NCBI GenBank assembly: GCA_020832285.1
Contig: JAFIFB010000042.1
Location: 1-54,037 of the forward strand
DNA: 54,037 nucleotides
From: Balneolaceae bacterium
GTDB lineage: Bacteria; Bacteroidota; Rhodothermia; Balneolales; Balneolaceae
Direction: 5' to 3'
Shown: piece by piece, positions 1 to 9,341 of the stretch
Numbering within the stretch: position 1 is the first letter of the stretch
Layout: each line of letters begins with the position of its first letter
Notes under the pieces: generated by a model
What the model was told of the DNA's origin: nothing
The model's input: the letters and a program-made list of their open reading frames with translations, nothing else
Databases searched by the model: none
Made by a program: the position numbers and the translations under genes

Positions 1-29
1 TCTTTCACAACACGACGCTCTTCCCTTCT

Positions 30-49
30 CCCGCAACCCGCAACCCGAA
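30..49. repeat. Short (CCCGCAA)n-type tandem repeat
   Basis: Two and a half units of CCCGCAA followed by CCCGAA. A related, more degenerate run occurs at 25464-25498. It lies downstream of the minus-strand gene that ends at 120 and contains no gene. Confidence 0.5.
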
Positions 50-60
50 TCATTTTTAAA

Positions 61-110
61 TGGAACTTATTCTGTAGCCACTACAGCAATATTTTTCGGA
101 ACTTGAGTTA
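61..110. repeat. Dispersed ~50-bp intergenic repeat, copy A
   Basis: About 50 bp that matches 43320-43371 at roughly 40 of 49 aligned positions by eye. Each copy lies directly beyond the stop codon of a minus-strand gene. Both contain a small hairpin: TGTAG-cca-CTACA here and TGTAG-cct-TTACA in the other copy, where one pair becomes a G-T wobble. It could be a mobile repeat or a shared 3'-end RNA element. No function is known to me. Confidence 0.6.
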
Positions 111-119
111 AACCTTTAA

Positions 120-3100
120 TCAATCATCCACCAACGGGGTATTTAATTTGGTAATCGTTGTGGCAATAGAATTACCGTCAGTAACAGTAAGCAATAATTT
201 AAAGTACTCATAGTTTTTTGGGACTCTTAATCTTAAAACAGGGCCGTTATGAATATCTTTTATAGCGAGGTGATTGCCATGTTCATCCTGTTTTACCAGT
301 GACCATTCAAAAGAGTAATTTTTAGTGTCCTGACCACCTATCCAGCCATTTTCGTCTTTATAAAGCATTGAATAGTAATGCAACACTTCATTTTCATATA
401 CAGGTATTGCCGGCTTTAATATTCTGACAGTTTTATTCTCATTAACTGTTTCTGTTTCATTCAGAACATGTTTTAGTTGGGAGTATTCATTTTTGGAACG
501 TCCCTTTCGGTCAATGATGCCATCAAAGGTGAGTTTATTGCTCTCGTGCTGGTCTTGCCAGGATGTTACAAAAAACAAAGGATCTGAGTTCCATGTTTCA
601 GGATGAAAAAGATTATCAGTTTCTATTTCGCTGAATAAATATTGCTTTTCGGTGCCTTCAAAATAGTCTGTTACTGAGCGTAAGTGTTCATCATTTTTTA
701 CAGCTAAACCAAAATAACCGATCCCACTCACATTATCAGCCAGCAACTGGGCATGATATACAGAGAGCAGGTTTACTTCAAGGTCAATTATTATTGGTCT
801 GACTGGATCAATCTCTTTAATTTCAGAAACCAGTTTTTCCAGCCAGTTTATATAGGCACGATTCTGGTACAGTAATTCCGGTTTATGGAAAAAATCTTTC
901 TGATTATAAAGGACATCATTCTGAATATTCCACGAGGAAATATGGGCGTTATTTTTATGCTGTTCAATCTCGTGAATAATAGTTTCGTGTAACTGATTTG
1001 CTCTCAGGGGGTTATTCATAAAGTCAATGGATTCCGAAACCCAAAAACCAAACGAAACATCAAGCTCCAATTCTCTTGAGATATTCAGGATATTATACAC
1101 ATAAACCGAATTTCCTGTGATTTTAATGGAATTAAATCCAAGGTTTTTAATTCGTTTAAAATCCGACTGCAGTTTTCTCCTGTTCAAAACATGGTAATTT
1201 TTCCGCCACTCATTACCATATTTCAGGTTAATACCTTTTGTTTCTTCCAGGCTTAATTCTGATGCCGGATTTACTAATGACTCATGGGCATCATTTTTAA
1301 GAACAGGTAAAGGTGTAAATACATAACCCGGGACTTTCTTGCTTTTAAATGAATTTTTGAAAGCCTGATTTTGGGGAATTGTCCAGTCAAGATACCCGTC
1401 GGGTTCCAATCCTTCGGGCCAATTTTTATCAACACTGCTATTAAAGTAGACTACGGACTTTATTTCTGAATAATCATTTTCAATTACAGCGAATGCATCT
1501 TCAATCCATTGATTTTGATTTTGGCCATCACGTAATGTTCCAAATTCAGCTATCACTACAGGTGTGAGTGGTAATTTATTTAGCTCTTGATGAAAAGGTT
1601 CGTACAGGCTTTCAAAATCATGCCATTCGCCATCTGTACTAAACTCTCCATAATCCAGAATATTAATTCCAACCCAGTCAACATATTCTCTGCCGGGATA
1701 TGAATCCGCTATGTTTTCCGGCTTCCATGGGTTCCATATCCATATTACGTTGTGAGCATTTCTGTTTTTAAAGATTTCATAGGTATGAATCCATGCGCTT
1801 TTAAATTTAGATGAAGCCTGATCACCCGACATATACCATGGATAAAACGGATTGTCAAATTCATGCGCAAACCTCAAAAATATTGGCTTATCGAGCACTT
1901 TGAGTTTGTCAGCAAATTCCGAAATGAAGGAATCGAAAAAGCCACTTGTTATGAGATCATAAACATGATCCTCGTCGCTTATTTCATCCTCAAACGTGTT
2001 AAGCCACGGCTCCCATGTTATCATTGGGATAGACTGATTCAAATATACAGAATCAATCAGCGCGTCGGGAAAACTTGATTCTATATCCTTATTCCACGCT
2101 AAGTAATGAGAAATAATGTCGAAATTCTCTTCGATCTGGTCAGATATATTTCTAACAATATCCAGGCTGGTAATTCCATCGTCATATCTGGGAGCAAAAA
2201 TTCCAATGTAGTTGATGACATTTTTCTCCTGCACTTCGGGTTGAACGCCTCCCCATTTTACATATTCAGTATGATAATAGAATCCGCCTGAAACTGCTGC
2301 AATCAATACTACCAAAGGAAGAGCTCCTTTTTGCCAGGCAGTAAAGAACAGAAATTTTCCGGAATTAAAGAGTGATTTTTTTTGCCCATTAAACTCAAAG
2401 GTAGCTTTTACAGGCTTGGGTTTTTCATAGGCAAACACCAATGTGAAAAACATAAAAGATGCATTAATCAGCGCAAAACCCGACATAAAAACTGAAAAAG
2501 GGGTAAAATCGATACTCAGGCCATAGATTACGGCAATAATCGAAATCACTCCAACAGCAAGGTTTGGCATCACTATTTTCCAACTGGTACGTTCATTGTC
2601 TTCTTTTGGAGTAGGCAAATAAGGTACTTTTTTACGAATAATTGTGTAAACAAGGCCTATAATATTAACCCACCACGTACATGTCTGCAGCAATCCGCCC
2701 AGGAAATGAGTCCCCCACTCACTTTTATCCATTACCCAACGCTGCACAAACAGCCTTATGCCCAGAATTGAAGCTAAAACGGGTGCAACAATGAAACCAA
2801 AGTTAATGATATTCCCTTTCCATGGTGTAGCAGCTGCAAATAATGATATTATCGGGATTAAGAAACATATCAGAACTACTAAACCGGAGAGGTAATGAAG
2901 GGGTAAGATTCCGAAATGAATTTTTTGCCGCCAGGTAAATTTTTTATACAGTTTTGGGAAAACAGAGACCAACAATTCCAGAGTCCCTCGCGACCATTTT
3001 AACTGCTGTTTGTAGAATGAGGTAAGTGAGCCGGGGACAAGTCCCTTTGTGAAGATTTTTGGAACATAAACCGATTTCCATCCTTTTGCGTAAAGTTGCA

Positions 3101-3896
3101 TTGCTGTATGCATATCTTCCGATAAACCCGCAGAATGTCCTCCAATTGAATCAAGTGCTTTGCGTCTGAAAACACAATTTGCCCCTATGGCATTTACCGT
3201 TCCGTAGGTGTTCATGGTCATCATCACCGGGCCATAAAATTGGAACGTTTGTTCGGCAGCTGCTTTAGCAACCAGTGATTCATCAACATTGTAATAAGCC
3301 TGAACAGACTGGACAAATCCGATGTTTTCATCTTCAAAATAGGGGATAACCTCATCCAGGAAATCCTCTTTAGGTACATGGTCAGGATCCAGTATCAGGC
3401 AGATGTCTCCGGTTGCCTGTTTGAGCGCATTGTTGATATTTCCCGCCTTGGCATTGATGCGATTGTCTCTTGTTACATGAATGATATCGTGTTTTTTGCA
3501 AAAATCTTTTAAATGTGCGTCATTTGCTTCATCACACAGATAGGTTGTATGTGGATATTTGATCCTTTTAATGGCAAGAAGAGTGTTTTCCACCATGTCA
3601 TATGGTTCACCGGGGAAATACGTCGTCAAGACATCAGCCGATAGCTTTTTTGTAAGCAGCGGTTTTTCAGGAACAGAAATATCCCAATAGTGATACCAAA
3701 TATAAATAACTCTGAAACTGTCAAAAGAGAAAAGGACAATCAATAGCCAGAATAGCAATTTATGGTCAATGAATTCCGGTGAAAGAAACCAATAGAAGAA
3801 ATTGACAATACTCAAGAGCCCGAGGAGTATTAAAATTCTCAGTGTTAACTTCTCTTTTATCGTCGGTTCTTTAATAACTGTGTTATTTTTGCTCAC
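120..3896 (-). CDS. Cellulose-synthase-like GT2 glycosyltransferase fused to GH26-like and TIM-barrel glycosidase-like domains
   Basis: 1258 residues. Two membrane helices (about 20-70) precede a cytoplasmic family-2 glycosyltransferase domain (about 85-310) with D122, DPD at 170-172, ED at 260-261 and QQLKW at 297-301, the Q-x-x-R-W position with Lys in place of Arg. Further membrane helices follow to about 541. The rest should be outside the cytoplasm: a GH26-like domain (about 560-860) with HE at 678-679 as likely acid/base and E784 in IAEFGT as likely nucleophile, then a second barrel-like region from about 885 to 1170 that looks degenerate, then a beta-rich end. The start is GTG and overlaps the upstream stop by 4 bases (GTGA), so the two genes are translationally coupled. 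Likely role: makes and trims or remodels a beta-linked surface polysaccharide. GT2 and GH26 are read from motifs; the fused function is inferred. Confidence 0.85.
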   Translation of the reverse strand: MSKNNTVIKEPTIKEKLTLRILILLGLLSIVNFFYWFLSPEFIDHKLLFWLLIVLFSFDSFRVIYIWYHYWDISVPEKPLLTKKLSADVLTTYFPGEPYDMVENTLLAIKRIKYPHTTYLCDEANDAHLKDFCKKHDIIHVTRDNRINAKAGNINNALKQATGDICLILDPDHVPKEDFLDEVIPYFEDENIGFVQSVQAYYNVDESLVAKAAAEQTFQFYGPVMMTMNTYGTVNAIGANCVFRRKALDSIGGHSAGLSEDMHTAMQLYAKGWKSVYVPKIFTKGLVPGSLTSFYKQQLKWSRGTLELLVSVFPKLYKKFTWRQKIHFGILPLHYLSGLVVLICFLIPIISLFAAATPWKGNIINFGFIVAPVLASILGIRLFVQRWVMDKSEWGTHFLGGLLQTCTWWVNIIGLVYTIIRKKVPYLPTPKEDNERTSWKIVMPNLAVGVISIIAVIYGLSIDFTPFSVFMSGFALINASFMFFTLVFAYEKPKPVKATFEFNGQKKSLFNSGKFLFFTAWQKGALPLVVLIAAVSGGFYYHTEYVKWGGVQPEVQEKNVINYIGIFAPRYDDGITSLDIVRNISDQIEENFDIISHYLAWNKDIESSFPDALIDSVYLNQSIPMITWEPWLNTFEDEISDEDHVYDLITSGFFDSFISEFADKLKVLDKPIFLRFAHEFDNPFYPWYMSGDQASSKFKSAWIHTYEIFKNRNAHNVIWIWNPWKPENIADSYPGREYVDWVGINILDYGEFSTDGEWHDFESLYEPFHQELNKLPLTPVVIAEFGTLRDGQNQNQWIEDAFAVIENDYSEIKSVVYFNSSVDKNWPEGLEPDGYLDWTIPQNQAFKNSFKSKKVPGYVFTPLPVLKNDAHESLVNPASELSLEETKGINLKYGNEWRKNYHVLNRRKLQSDFKRIKNLGFNSIKITGNSVYVYNILNISRELELDVSFGFWVSESIDFMNNPLRANQLHETIIHEIEQHKNNAHISSWNIQNDVLYNQKDFFHKPELLYQNRAYINWLEKLVSEIKEIDPVRPIIIDLEVNLLSVYHAQLLADNVSGIGYFGLAVKNDEHLRSVTDYFEGTEKQYLFSEIETDNLFHPETWNSDPLFFVTSWQDQHESNKLTFDGIIDRKGRSKNEYSQLKHVLNETETVNENKTVRILKPAIPVYENEVLHYYSMLYKDENGWIGGQDTKNYSFEWSLVKQDEHGNHLAIKDIHNGPVLRLRVPKNYEYFKLLLTVTDGNSIATTITKLNTPLVDD

Positions 3897-5221
3897 TGAT
3901 TATTTAGAACATAAAATGGAGTGTTGGTAGTGGCAAAGGTGCCATCATCATTGTATATGTACGCGAATATTCTGTAAGGACCTTGTTTTATTGGGGCAAG
4001 AAAGGTTGTTTCGTTTTTTTTAAAGCTGATAAAGGTGTTAATTGGCTTATAATTCTTCACTACTATATCACTTGTATCGTCATACCAGGCTTCATGATAA
4101 ATTTCCCAATCAATACGCAGACTATCATTATAGTTTTCATGAAAAACTATTTCTGCATGGCTTAATTCACCTGGTGAAAAGATGATATTATCATGTGCCC
4201 CTTTATGATTTACCAACATGTAATTCATTCTGCTTAATTGAGGAGAGATGTCCGATTGATTCCAAAGGGCTTCAATAACATTAATACTTTCTGATTTTTC
4301 CCCATCCCTGAAAAGACTGAACCAGGTGTGTGTACGCTCAAGTTTTGTTCCCCAGTAAAAAACCAAAAATCCAAGACTTGCTGAATCTTCATTACCCTCA
4401 ATCATATTACTTCTTGCTCTGTAAAGTTCAGCTTTTATGGAACTTGTAGACTCTATGGGTGCGCCCCAGGAAGTACTACTTGATTCCCAGGGACCGTCCG
4501 GGCCAAGTTCACTAAGTAAATATGGTTTGGTTCCGAATAAAAACGAAACCTGAGCTAAATTTCTATTGACCAGTCTCGTATTACCGAAAGTATTAAATGA
4601 GATAATATCCAGTTCCGGAGAATGAATGAAAATGCTACTCATCGTCTTTCGCCCGGCCCCAATAATTGAAGTTGAAACAGGATGATTTGGATCAACCTCC
4701 TGAATGATGGATACCAGCTCATTGAATGTTTTTATAAAATCATTCTGTCTAAAAACAAGAGGATAATTAAGCTCATTACCCAGGTTCCATATAAGGAGTG
4801 CCGGATGATCTTTATGTTGATATACCAGGTCCCTTACTTTTTGTTTTAGAAGCATATTTTCATCTTCGTCTTCGTATAAATTGTATGAAGTACTATAGGA
4901 TGGTATATAGATATCAACTACTACTGCTAAACCGTGTCTGTGCGCTTCATCCAGTTTATCTTTCAAATCTGAGCTATTGAACACCCTGATTGTGTTGCCT
5001 CCAATTTCTGCCAACTCTTTAAAATGAGAATCTCCTCCAGCCCCCTGAATATGAAAAGGCTCACCATTTCTTATAAGCTGAAATCCTGATTCTGTTTTTT
5101 CCACATAAACCGTTCTGTTTACATTGACAGGTTTTTCTTTGTGGAGATTTCGTAAAACAGACAATCCCGTCAAAGCGATGATAATAATTAGCACCTGGAC
5201 TGTATAAATAAATAGTTTCAC
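3893..5221 (-). CDS. Membrane-anchored glycoside hydrolase (GH2/GH5-like TIM barrel)
   Basis: 442 residues. An N-terminal hydrophobic stretch (about 4-24) is a signal anchor, so the enzyme should sit in the periplasm or at the outer face of the inner membrane. The barrel carries WNLGNE with E150 as likely acid/base and LLSELG with E238 as likely nucleophile, the spacing and local sequence of clan GH-A enzymes, mostly GH2 barrel-like. The substrate-entry motif before it (GGNTIRVFN) is also typical. A beta-rich C-terminal domain (about 340-442) may bind sugar. It is coupled to the downstream GT2 fusion by a GTGA overlap, so it probably acts on the same polymer. The substrate is unknown. Confidence 0.8.
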   Translation of the reverse strand: MKLFIYTVQVLIIIIALTGLSVLRNLHKEKPVNVNRTVYVEKTESGFQLIRNGEPFHIQGAGGDSHFKELAEIGGNTIRVFNSSDLKDKLDEAHRHGLAVVVDIYIPSYSTSYNLYEDEDENMLLKQKVRDLVYQHKDHPALLIWNLGNELNYPLVFRQNDFIKTFNELVSIIQEVDPNHPVSTSIIGAGRKTMSSIFIHSPELDIISFNTFGNTRLVNRNLAQVSFLFGTKPYLLSELGPDGPWESSSTSWGAPIESTSSIKAELYRARSNMIEGNEDSASLGFLVFYWGTKLERTHTWFSLFRDGEKSESINVIEALWNQSDISPQLSRMNYMLVNHKGAHDNIIFSPGELSHAEIVFHENYNDSLRIDWEIYHEAWYDDTSDIVVKNYKPINTFISFKKNETTFLAPIKQGPYRIFAYIYNDDGTFATTNTPFYVLNNQ

Positions 5222-5340
5222 CTTCCCTCATTTACTGATTTTTAGATTGTCGGATAAAGCTTTTTTTTTAGAAAACATGATCATCACAAATAATTAACCG
5301 TGAAACTCAACTGGCGCACATACATTTAAATGCTGAAAAA

Positions 5341-6519
5341 TTACTTAAATATTGATTTCTGTTTGCCGGCTTTGATTGAATATGTATCCATTATTTCTGG
5401 TACTTTTAAATCATTCAAACAATCAGCCATTATTTCCAATTGGTATCGATTGATATGGTGATGAATGGGCAGTTCGAGTAATCGCTTCTCCAGTTGTTCT
5501 GTTCCTGGAAATCCATCCAAACCAAAAGGTGCCTCAGTCCAGCCGATATAGCAGGTAATTCCTTTATTCAGTAATTCTCGCTGAATGAAGTTTCTGGAAC
5601 ATGGTGGGGTTAAAATTGGCAAACTGAAAGGCACATATCCTTCTTTTAATTGGTATTGTTGTTGACTTGAGATATCTCCTGATTGTGAATTTTGTGCCTC
5701 TGTATCGTGAATGGATAATCGATCGAACCCGATTGGAGAAAATGCTTCCAGGTCATGAATATGATTCCACAAGTAGCCAACATTTTCTCTACGCTTTCTG
5801 GATATTTTTTCCACATTTACATTTGGGTAGTATCCCTCCAATAACCGGTCCATTCTTTTTACCGTTACTGTTTGCACTTCATCATAATCGATATAACCGA
5901 TTTCCGGAATTCTCATTTTTTGAAATACATTCTTGCCACCGGAAAAGTGGTTTAAATAATATTTAACCCTTGATCCCAGCATGTGATAACCGGTGAATAA
6001 ACTGTTTACTTTTTTTGTTTTGGACGGCTGGAACGGCCAGGGCATTTTATTCAGAATCAAAAAACCGCCACAATGAAACTGAAGCATTTTCCGTGTGCTG
6101 AAAATGGTGAAGTCGCCGGTTGTTCCCAGTATCTTGCCGTTTAAATGACTATTCATCGTATGAGAGCAGTCTTCCATTAAAAAAACATCCAACTCCTGTG
6201 TCAGTTTTTTCAGTGGTGCCATATCTACAGGTATCCCGAAAAAATGGACCGCAAACACCATTTGGGTCTGATCATCAATCAGTCCCCGGATCTCATCAAC
6301 AGAGAAATCGAGTTGTGTGGATACGTCATAAAACCTTGTTTCATAACCTGCTGCCATAACAAACCGATAGAGCTTGCCCGGAATATATGACGGCATAATA
6401 ATATTCGGTTTCGGTTTTGGCCGATTGGCCTGAATCCATTTCATAACATCATAAAAAGCGTGCCCCGCATTTCCATAATTGATCGGTTTTGTTTTGAAAT
6501 TTTTTAAAAACTGTTTCAT
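5341..6519 (-). CDS. DegT/DnrJ/EryC1/StrS-type PLP-dependent aminotransferase-like protein
   Basis: 392 residues, the usual length of the DegT family. MEDCSH places D117 against the PLP ring nitrogen, and FSTRKMLQFHCGG gives the Schiff-base lysine at K144 followed by the family's GG. Family members transaminate keto-sugars on nucleotides, but this one is divergent: the start lacks the usual PxxxP substrate segment and the middle (about 170-290) is little conserved. It sits 28 bp downstream of a BioF2-like acyltransferase in the same run of genes, which fits making an amino group for later acylation. Substrate not determinable; a non-sugar substrate is possible. Confidence 0.75.
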   Translation of the reverse strand: MKQFLKNFKTKPINYGNAGHAFYDVMKWIQANRPKPKPNIIMPSYIPGKLYRFVMAAGYETRFYDVSTQLDFSVDEIRGLIDDQTQMVFAVHFFGIPVDMAPLKKLTQELDVFLMEDCSHTMNSHLNGKILGTTGDFTIFSTRKMLQFHCGGFLILNKMPWPFQPSKTKKVNSLFTGYHMLGSRVKYYLNHFSGGKNVFQKMRIPEIGYIDYDEVQTVTVKRMDRLLEGYYPNVNVEKISRKRRENVGYLWNHIHDLEAFSPIGFDRLSIHDTEAQNSQSGDISSQQQYQLKEGYVPFSLPILTPPCSRNFIQRELLNKGITCYIGWTEAPFGLDGFPGTEQLEKRLLELPIHHHINRYQLEIMADCLNDLKVPEIMDTYSIKAGKQKSIFK

Positions 6520-6547
6520 TGTCTCTCTCTTTATTTGCGTTTATTGA

Positions 6548-7828
6548 TTAAGAATTTAAAACTAACTTTAGTTTATTGGCCATACGTGAAAAAAGGAATC
6601 GGGTATAATGATTCCACCCAGCAATGAATGAGTGGTTTTTTGTGATGAAATCTTTTCTTATGACCTCATTAGCATATCTTTTTTTCAGGTATTGTGTTAT
6701 ATCAACAATCTTGCTTAACAGAACCTGACGAAGAGTTCCCGTCGAAATATCAATGGTTTTATTTTGATTGATATTGTTAGCCAACCGCTGCTTGTATTCC
6801 TCGTTTCCTCGCAGAAAATCGAATGTTAAACTCGATTGAACTGCTTCCTTTATTATGGTTGTATTCAAAACCTTTCCGGGGCCAATATCTACAAGAGGAG
6901 AGGAGATATCCATAGCTCCGTGTTGTAAGTACATTTGGTTTTTATAAATGATTACTATGGCCATAGCAACAAAGTTTTCTAATTTGGTCTCTTCTGCCGG
7001 AATAAGTGCATAAACCCGGATGGATTCTTTTTTCTGCAATTTTCTGCAGGTTTCCAGGAAGAAGTTTTTCATGCTTTTTTGTGAAAATGTACCCGGAAAT
7101 CCTTCTCTGTTCCATTGATCCTGATGTAAATCAATCAACTGATTTAAATAAAGTTCAAAATCTTCACTGTTATCGAGAATGAGTGTGCGAAAAACATTGT
7201 CTTCATTCTTATTCGTTTTTCTAAGGCTTTTCCGAACATTTTTTCTCTCATTACCCGAAAGATTATTTAAGTATCCTGCCCATCCATTTTCTTGAGGATT
7301 AATACGTGTAGTTTTTGATGCATTTTCAACATGTACCTTGAAACCAGAAGAAGAAAAATCATTTTCCAATAATCCCAGAGTAGAACTGTGTTCTGGTATT
7401 TCTTCAAGAATCATCGCATCAAAAAGAATTTCATTGTTTATGAATACCATCAAATGTTCATAAAATGAGGCTGTATACTTATCCAGAATTATAAATTGCA
7501 GGTAATCTGAGTATGCATTCACACCCAATAATGGGCCATCATTCGTCTTTCCAATTCTTGACCCAATCAAACGAAGACAGGTATAGTAAGTGAATCCAAA
7601 CAGCGAATATCTATCGAAAAAAAGAGGGGCTATACCTACTACTTTATCTTCATCATAAAGAACAAATATTTGCAATTTTCCTAAATCACCGAAATATTTC
7701 CACCAAGTTCGGTTCCAATCAAACGTTTGAAAAACATGAGAATCTGTTTTTCTGCTTAACAGATTCCACTCTGTTTCCAGGTTGTCAAACTCTGTGTTCG
7801 AACTGATAACTGTATGTCTGATATTCAT
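6548..7828 (-). CDS. BioF2-like/CelD-type GNAT acyltransferase
   Basis: 426 residues. The N-terminal half has the look of the Acetyltransf_6 (BioF2-like, CelD/BcsL) family. The C-terminal half has the family's hallmark FDFLRGNEEYKQRLA just after a segment that predicts the acceptor fold. Members are common in exopolysaccharide and cellulose clusters and in lipid-modifying loci, and are distant relatives of FemAB aminoacyl transferases. It is 56 bp from the upstream GNAT-like gene and 28 bp from the DegT-like gene. I infer that it moves an acyl or aminoacyl group onto the polymer or its precursor, perhaps from the carrier protein at 9038-9307. Confidence 0.75.
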   Translation of the reverse strand: MNIRHTVISSNTEFDNLETEWNLLSRKTDSHVFQTFDWNRTWWKYFGDLGKLQIFVLYDEDKVVGIAPLFFDRYSLFGFTYYTCLRLIGSRIGKTNDGPLLGVNAYSDYLQFIILDKYTASFYEHLMVFINNEILFDAMILEEIPEHSSTLGLLENDFSSSGFKVHVENASKTTRINPQENGWAGYLNNLSGNERKNVRKSLRKTNKNEDNVFRTLILDNSEDFELYLNQLIDLHQDQWNREGFPGTFSQKSMKNFFLETCRKLQKKESIRVYALIPAEETKLENFVAMAIVIIYKNQMYLQHGAMDISSPLVDIGPGKVLNTTIIKEAVQSSLTFDFLRGNEEYKQRLANNINQNKTIDISTGTLRQVLLSKIVDITQYLKKRYANEVIRKDFITKNHSFIAGWNHYTRFLFSRMANKLKLVLNS

Positions 7829-7884
7829 GGTTCCACTCTTCTTTACTGCTCATGATGAATTTTCTTACGCGTAGTTTCGTATTC

Positions 7885-9045
7885 TCAGATGAGCCAAAGA
7901 TCACCCTCAAGTCTTGTAAAAAAGGCATTGCCAGTTTGTATATCTAACATCAAATCAGTATCCCTGCTATGAAATAATGTCCACATTCTTGCCGGCATAC
8001 AAATTGCTTTTGTAGTAAATGGTGTCTGAAACTGGCTGGCCATAAGGCGCCCGGAAAGTTCTATGCCTCCCTGCATGTAAGCATGCCATGTTAGTGAATC
8101 AAATAATACCGTTTCCATTCCCGGAACGGATACCGCCTGGATAACTTCACAAACTCCGCCAGGCAATGAATAGTAGATAAACCAACCGGCTACTCCACCT
8201 TTCCCATCCAAAATTGCAAACTTGTGCAGTGTTCCATATCTCTTCTCCCTGCTTAATAAATTAAAAAGATGTTCAATTTTTGACAGGTCATAATCAGGAA
8301 ATAAAAAATATCTGTTACTGATTTTATCTAATGCCATTAACAACATCTGTGAATGTAAAGGTGTTAATTCTACATCCAATCTTTTTCGATAAAACATTGG
8401 CAGGCGTATTTTACCTGCTACAGTATCTGTTCCTTTTGCAAATAGTGCGGTAATATTTTGAACAGGTTTATAAAAACTTTTGAGGAACGGGCGCAGTGCA
8501 AAAGAGAGTGGCTTTAAAGGAACTTTATAGAAAATACATTCACCAACTGCAGGTTCACCACCAAGCCTTTTCCACAGCATACGTGTTGATTCAGAAGAGT
8601 TATCAGCAAATGAGAGATCCTGCGGTCCCGAAAGAAATTTCTGAAGCATTTTCATAGGCACAAGTTTTGCACGAGCTTGCTCTGTGGCCATTAAATGATG
8701 GCAGTTGGCCACTTTAATAGTTTTCTCTTTATAGCGAAAAGAATTTGTGATCACTCCTAAAAATCCATTTATAGTTCCATCCATTGACCTGTTTACAAGT
8801 GAAGTGGAATTAGAGTTGAGTTCCCCATCTGAAAAATAGAGCAGTTCAATGGTCTTTTTCAGGTTATTCAATGAAATCTCTTTACTCCCCGGAAAATAGA
8901 TTTGTGAAAGCAGTGCTACCTCTTCTATGTCACTAAAGGATAGAAGTGCAATCGAATCGAAACTGTTCTTTTTAGTATGATTGTTAGATTGTTTCAGAAC
9001 CTGTAATGTCAAATCCTGCTTTCTTATGTCATTGCGTTTATCCAT
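7885..9045 (-). CDS. GNAT-like N-acyltransferase of unknown substrate
   Basis: 386 residues. An N-terminal GNAT-like half includes an acyl-donor-like region near MDGTINGFLGVI and a region resembling the second half of the GNAT fold (LSFADNSSESTRMLWKRLGGEP). A second domain begins after about residue 230. Its start overlaps the acyl carrier protein stop by 8 bases, which argues for coupled synthesis and a shared job. It is probably a transferase that accepts a carrier-bound acyl or aminoacyl group. No single catalytic motif is decisive, so the GNAT assignment is moderate. Confidence 0.6.
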   Translation of the reverse strand: MDKRNDIRKQDLTLQVLKQSNNHTKKNSFDSIALLSFSDIEEVALLSQIYFPGSKEISLNNLKKTIELLYFSDGELNSNSTSLVNRSMDGTINGFLGVITNSFRYKEKTIKVANCHHLMATEQARAKLVPMKMLQKFLSGPQDLSFADNSSESTRMLWKRLGGEPAVGECIFYKVPLKPLSFALRPFLKSFYKPVQNITALFAKGTDTVAGKIRLPMFYRKRLDVELTPLHSQMLLMALDKISNRYFLFPDYDLSKIEHLFNLLSREKRYGTLHKFAILDGKGGVAGWFIYYSLPGGVCEVIQAVSVPGMETVLFDSLTWHAYMQGGIELSGRLMASQFQTPFTTKAICMPARMWTLFHSRDTDLMLDIQTGNAFFTRLEGDLWLI

Positions 9046-9307
9046 AATTTTTTAGTGATGTAGAAGGGGTTAGGCGGGTAATCATCTTAGACATTGTTCT
9101 TACTGTTCGGTAATCGTCAACATCTAACTCTTCAGGTGGAATTGTGATTTCAAAACCCTCTTCCAGTTCCATCATCAGCTGTATGAGAGACAATGAATCA
9201 AGTAACCCCGATTCAAACAGGTCTTTATCGATGTCTACCTGTCCAATAGTTAGTGCCTTACATACAATGGTTGAAATTTTTTCTGATATATTATTATCGG
9301 TATTCAT
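9038..9307 (-). CDS. Free-standing acyl/peptidyl carrier protein
   Basis: 89 residues with the carrier-protein fold signature GLLDSLS. S38 is the 4'-phosphopantetheine attachment site. The acidic helix after it (ELEEGFEITIPPEEL) is typical of ACP and DltC-like carriers. It lies 34 bp after the adenylation gene and overlaps the next gene, as expected for a loading pair acting in trans. A holo-ACP synthase is not seen in the window, so the modifying enzyme must be encoded elsewhere. Confidence 0.9.
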   Translation of the reverse strand: MNTDNNISEKISTIVCKALTIGQVDIDKDLFESGLLDSLSLIQLMMELEEGFEITIPPEELDVDDYRTVRTMSKMITRLTPSTSLKNYG

Positions 9308-9341
9308 ATTGAGTTCTGATCTTGTTTAGCCAACTATGTAT

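Noticed and set aside
2106-2291. 61-codon plus-strand frame within the GT2-GH gene
   Set aside because: Antisense to strongly supported coding sequence.
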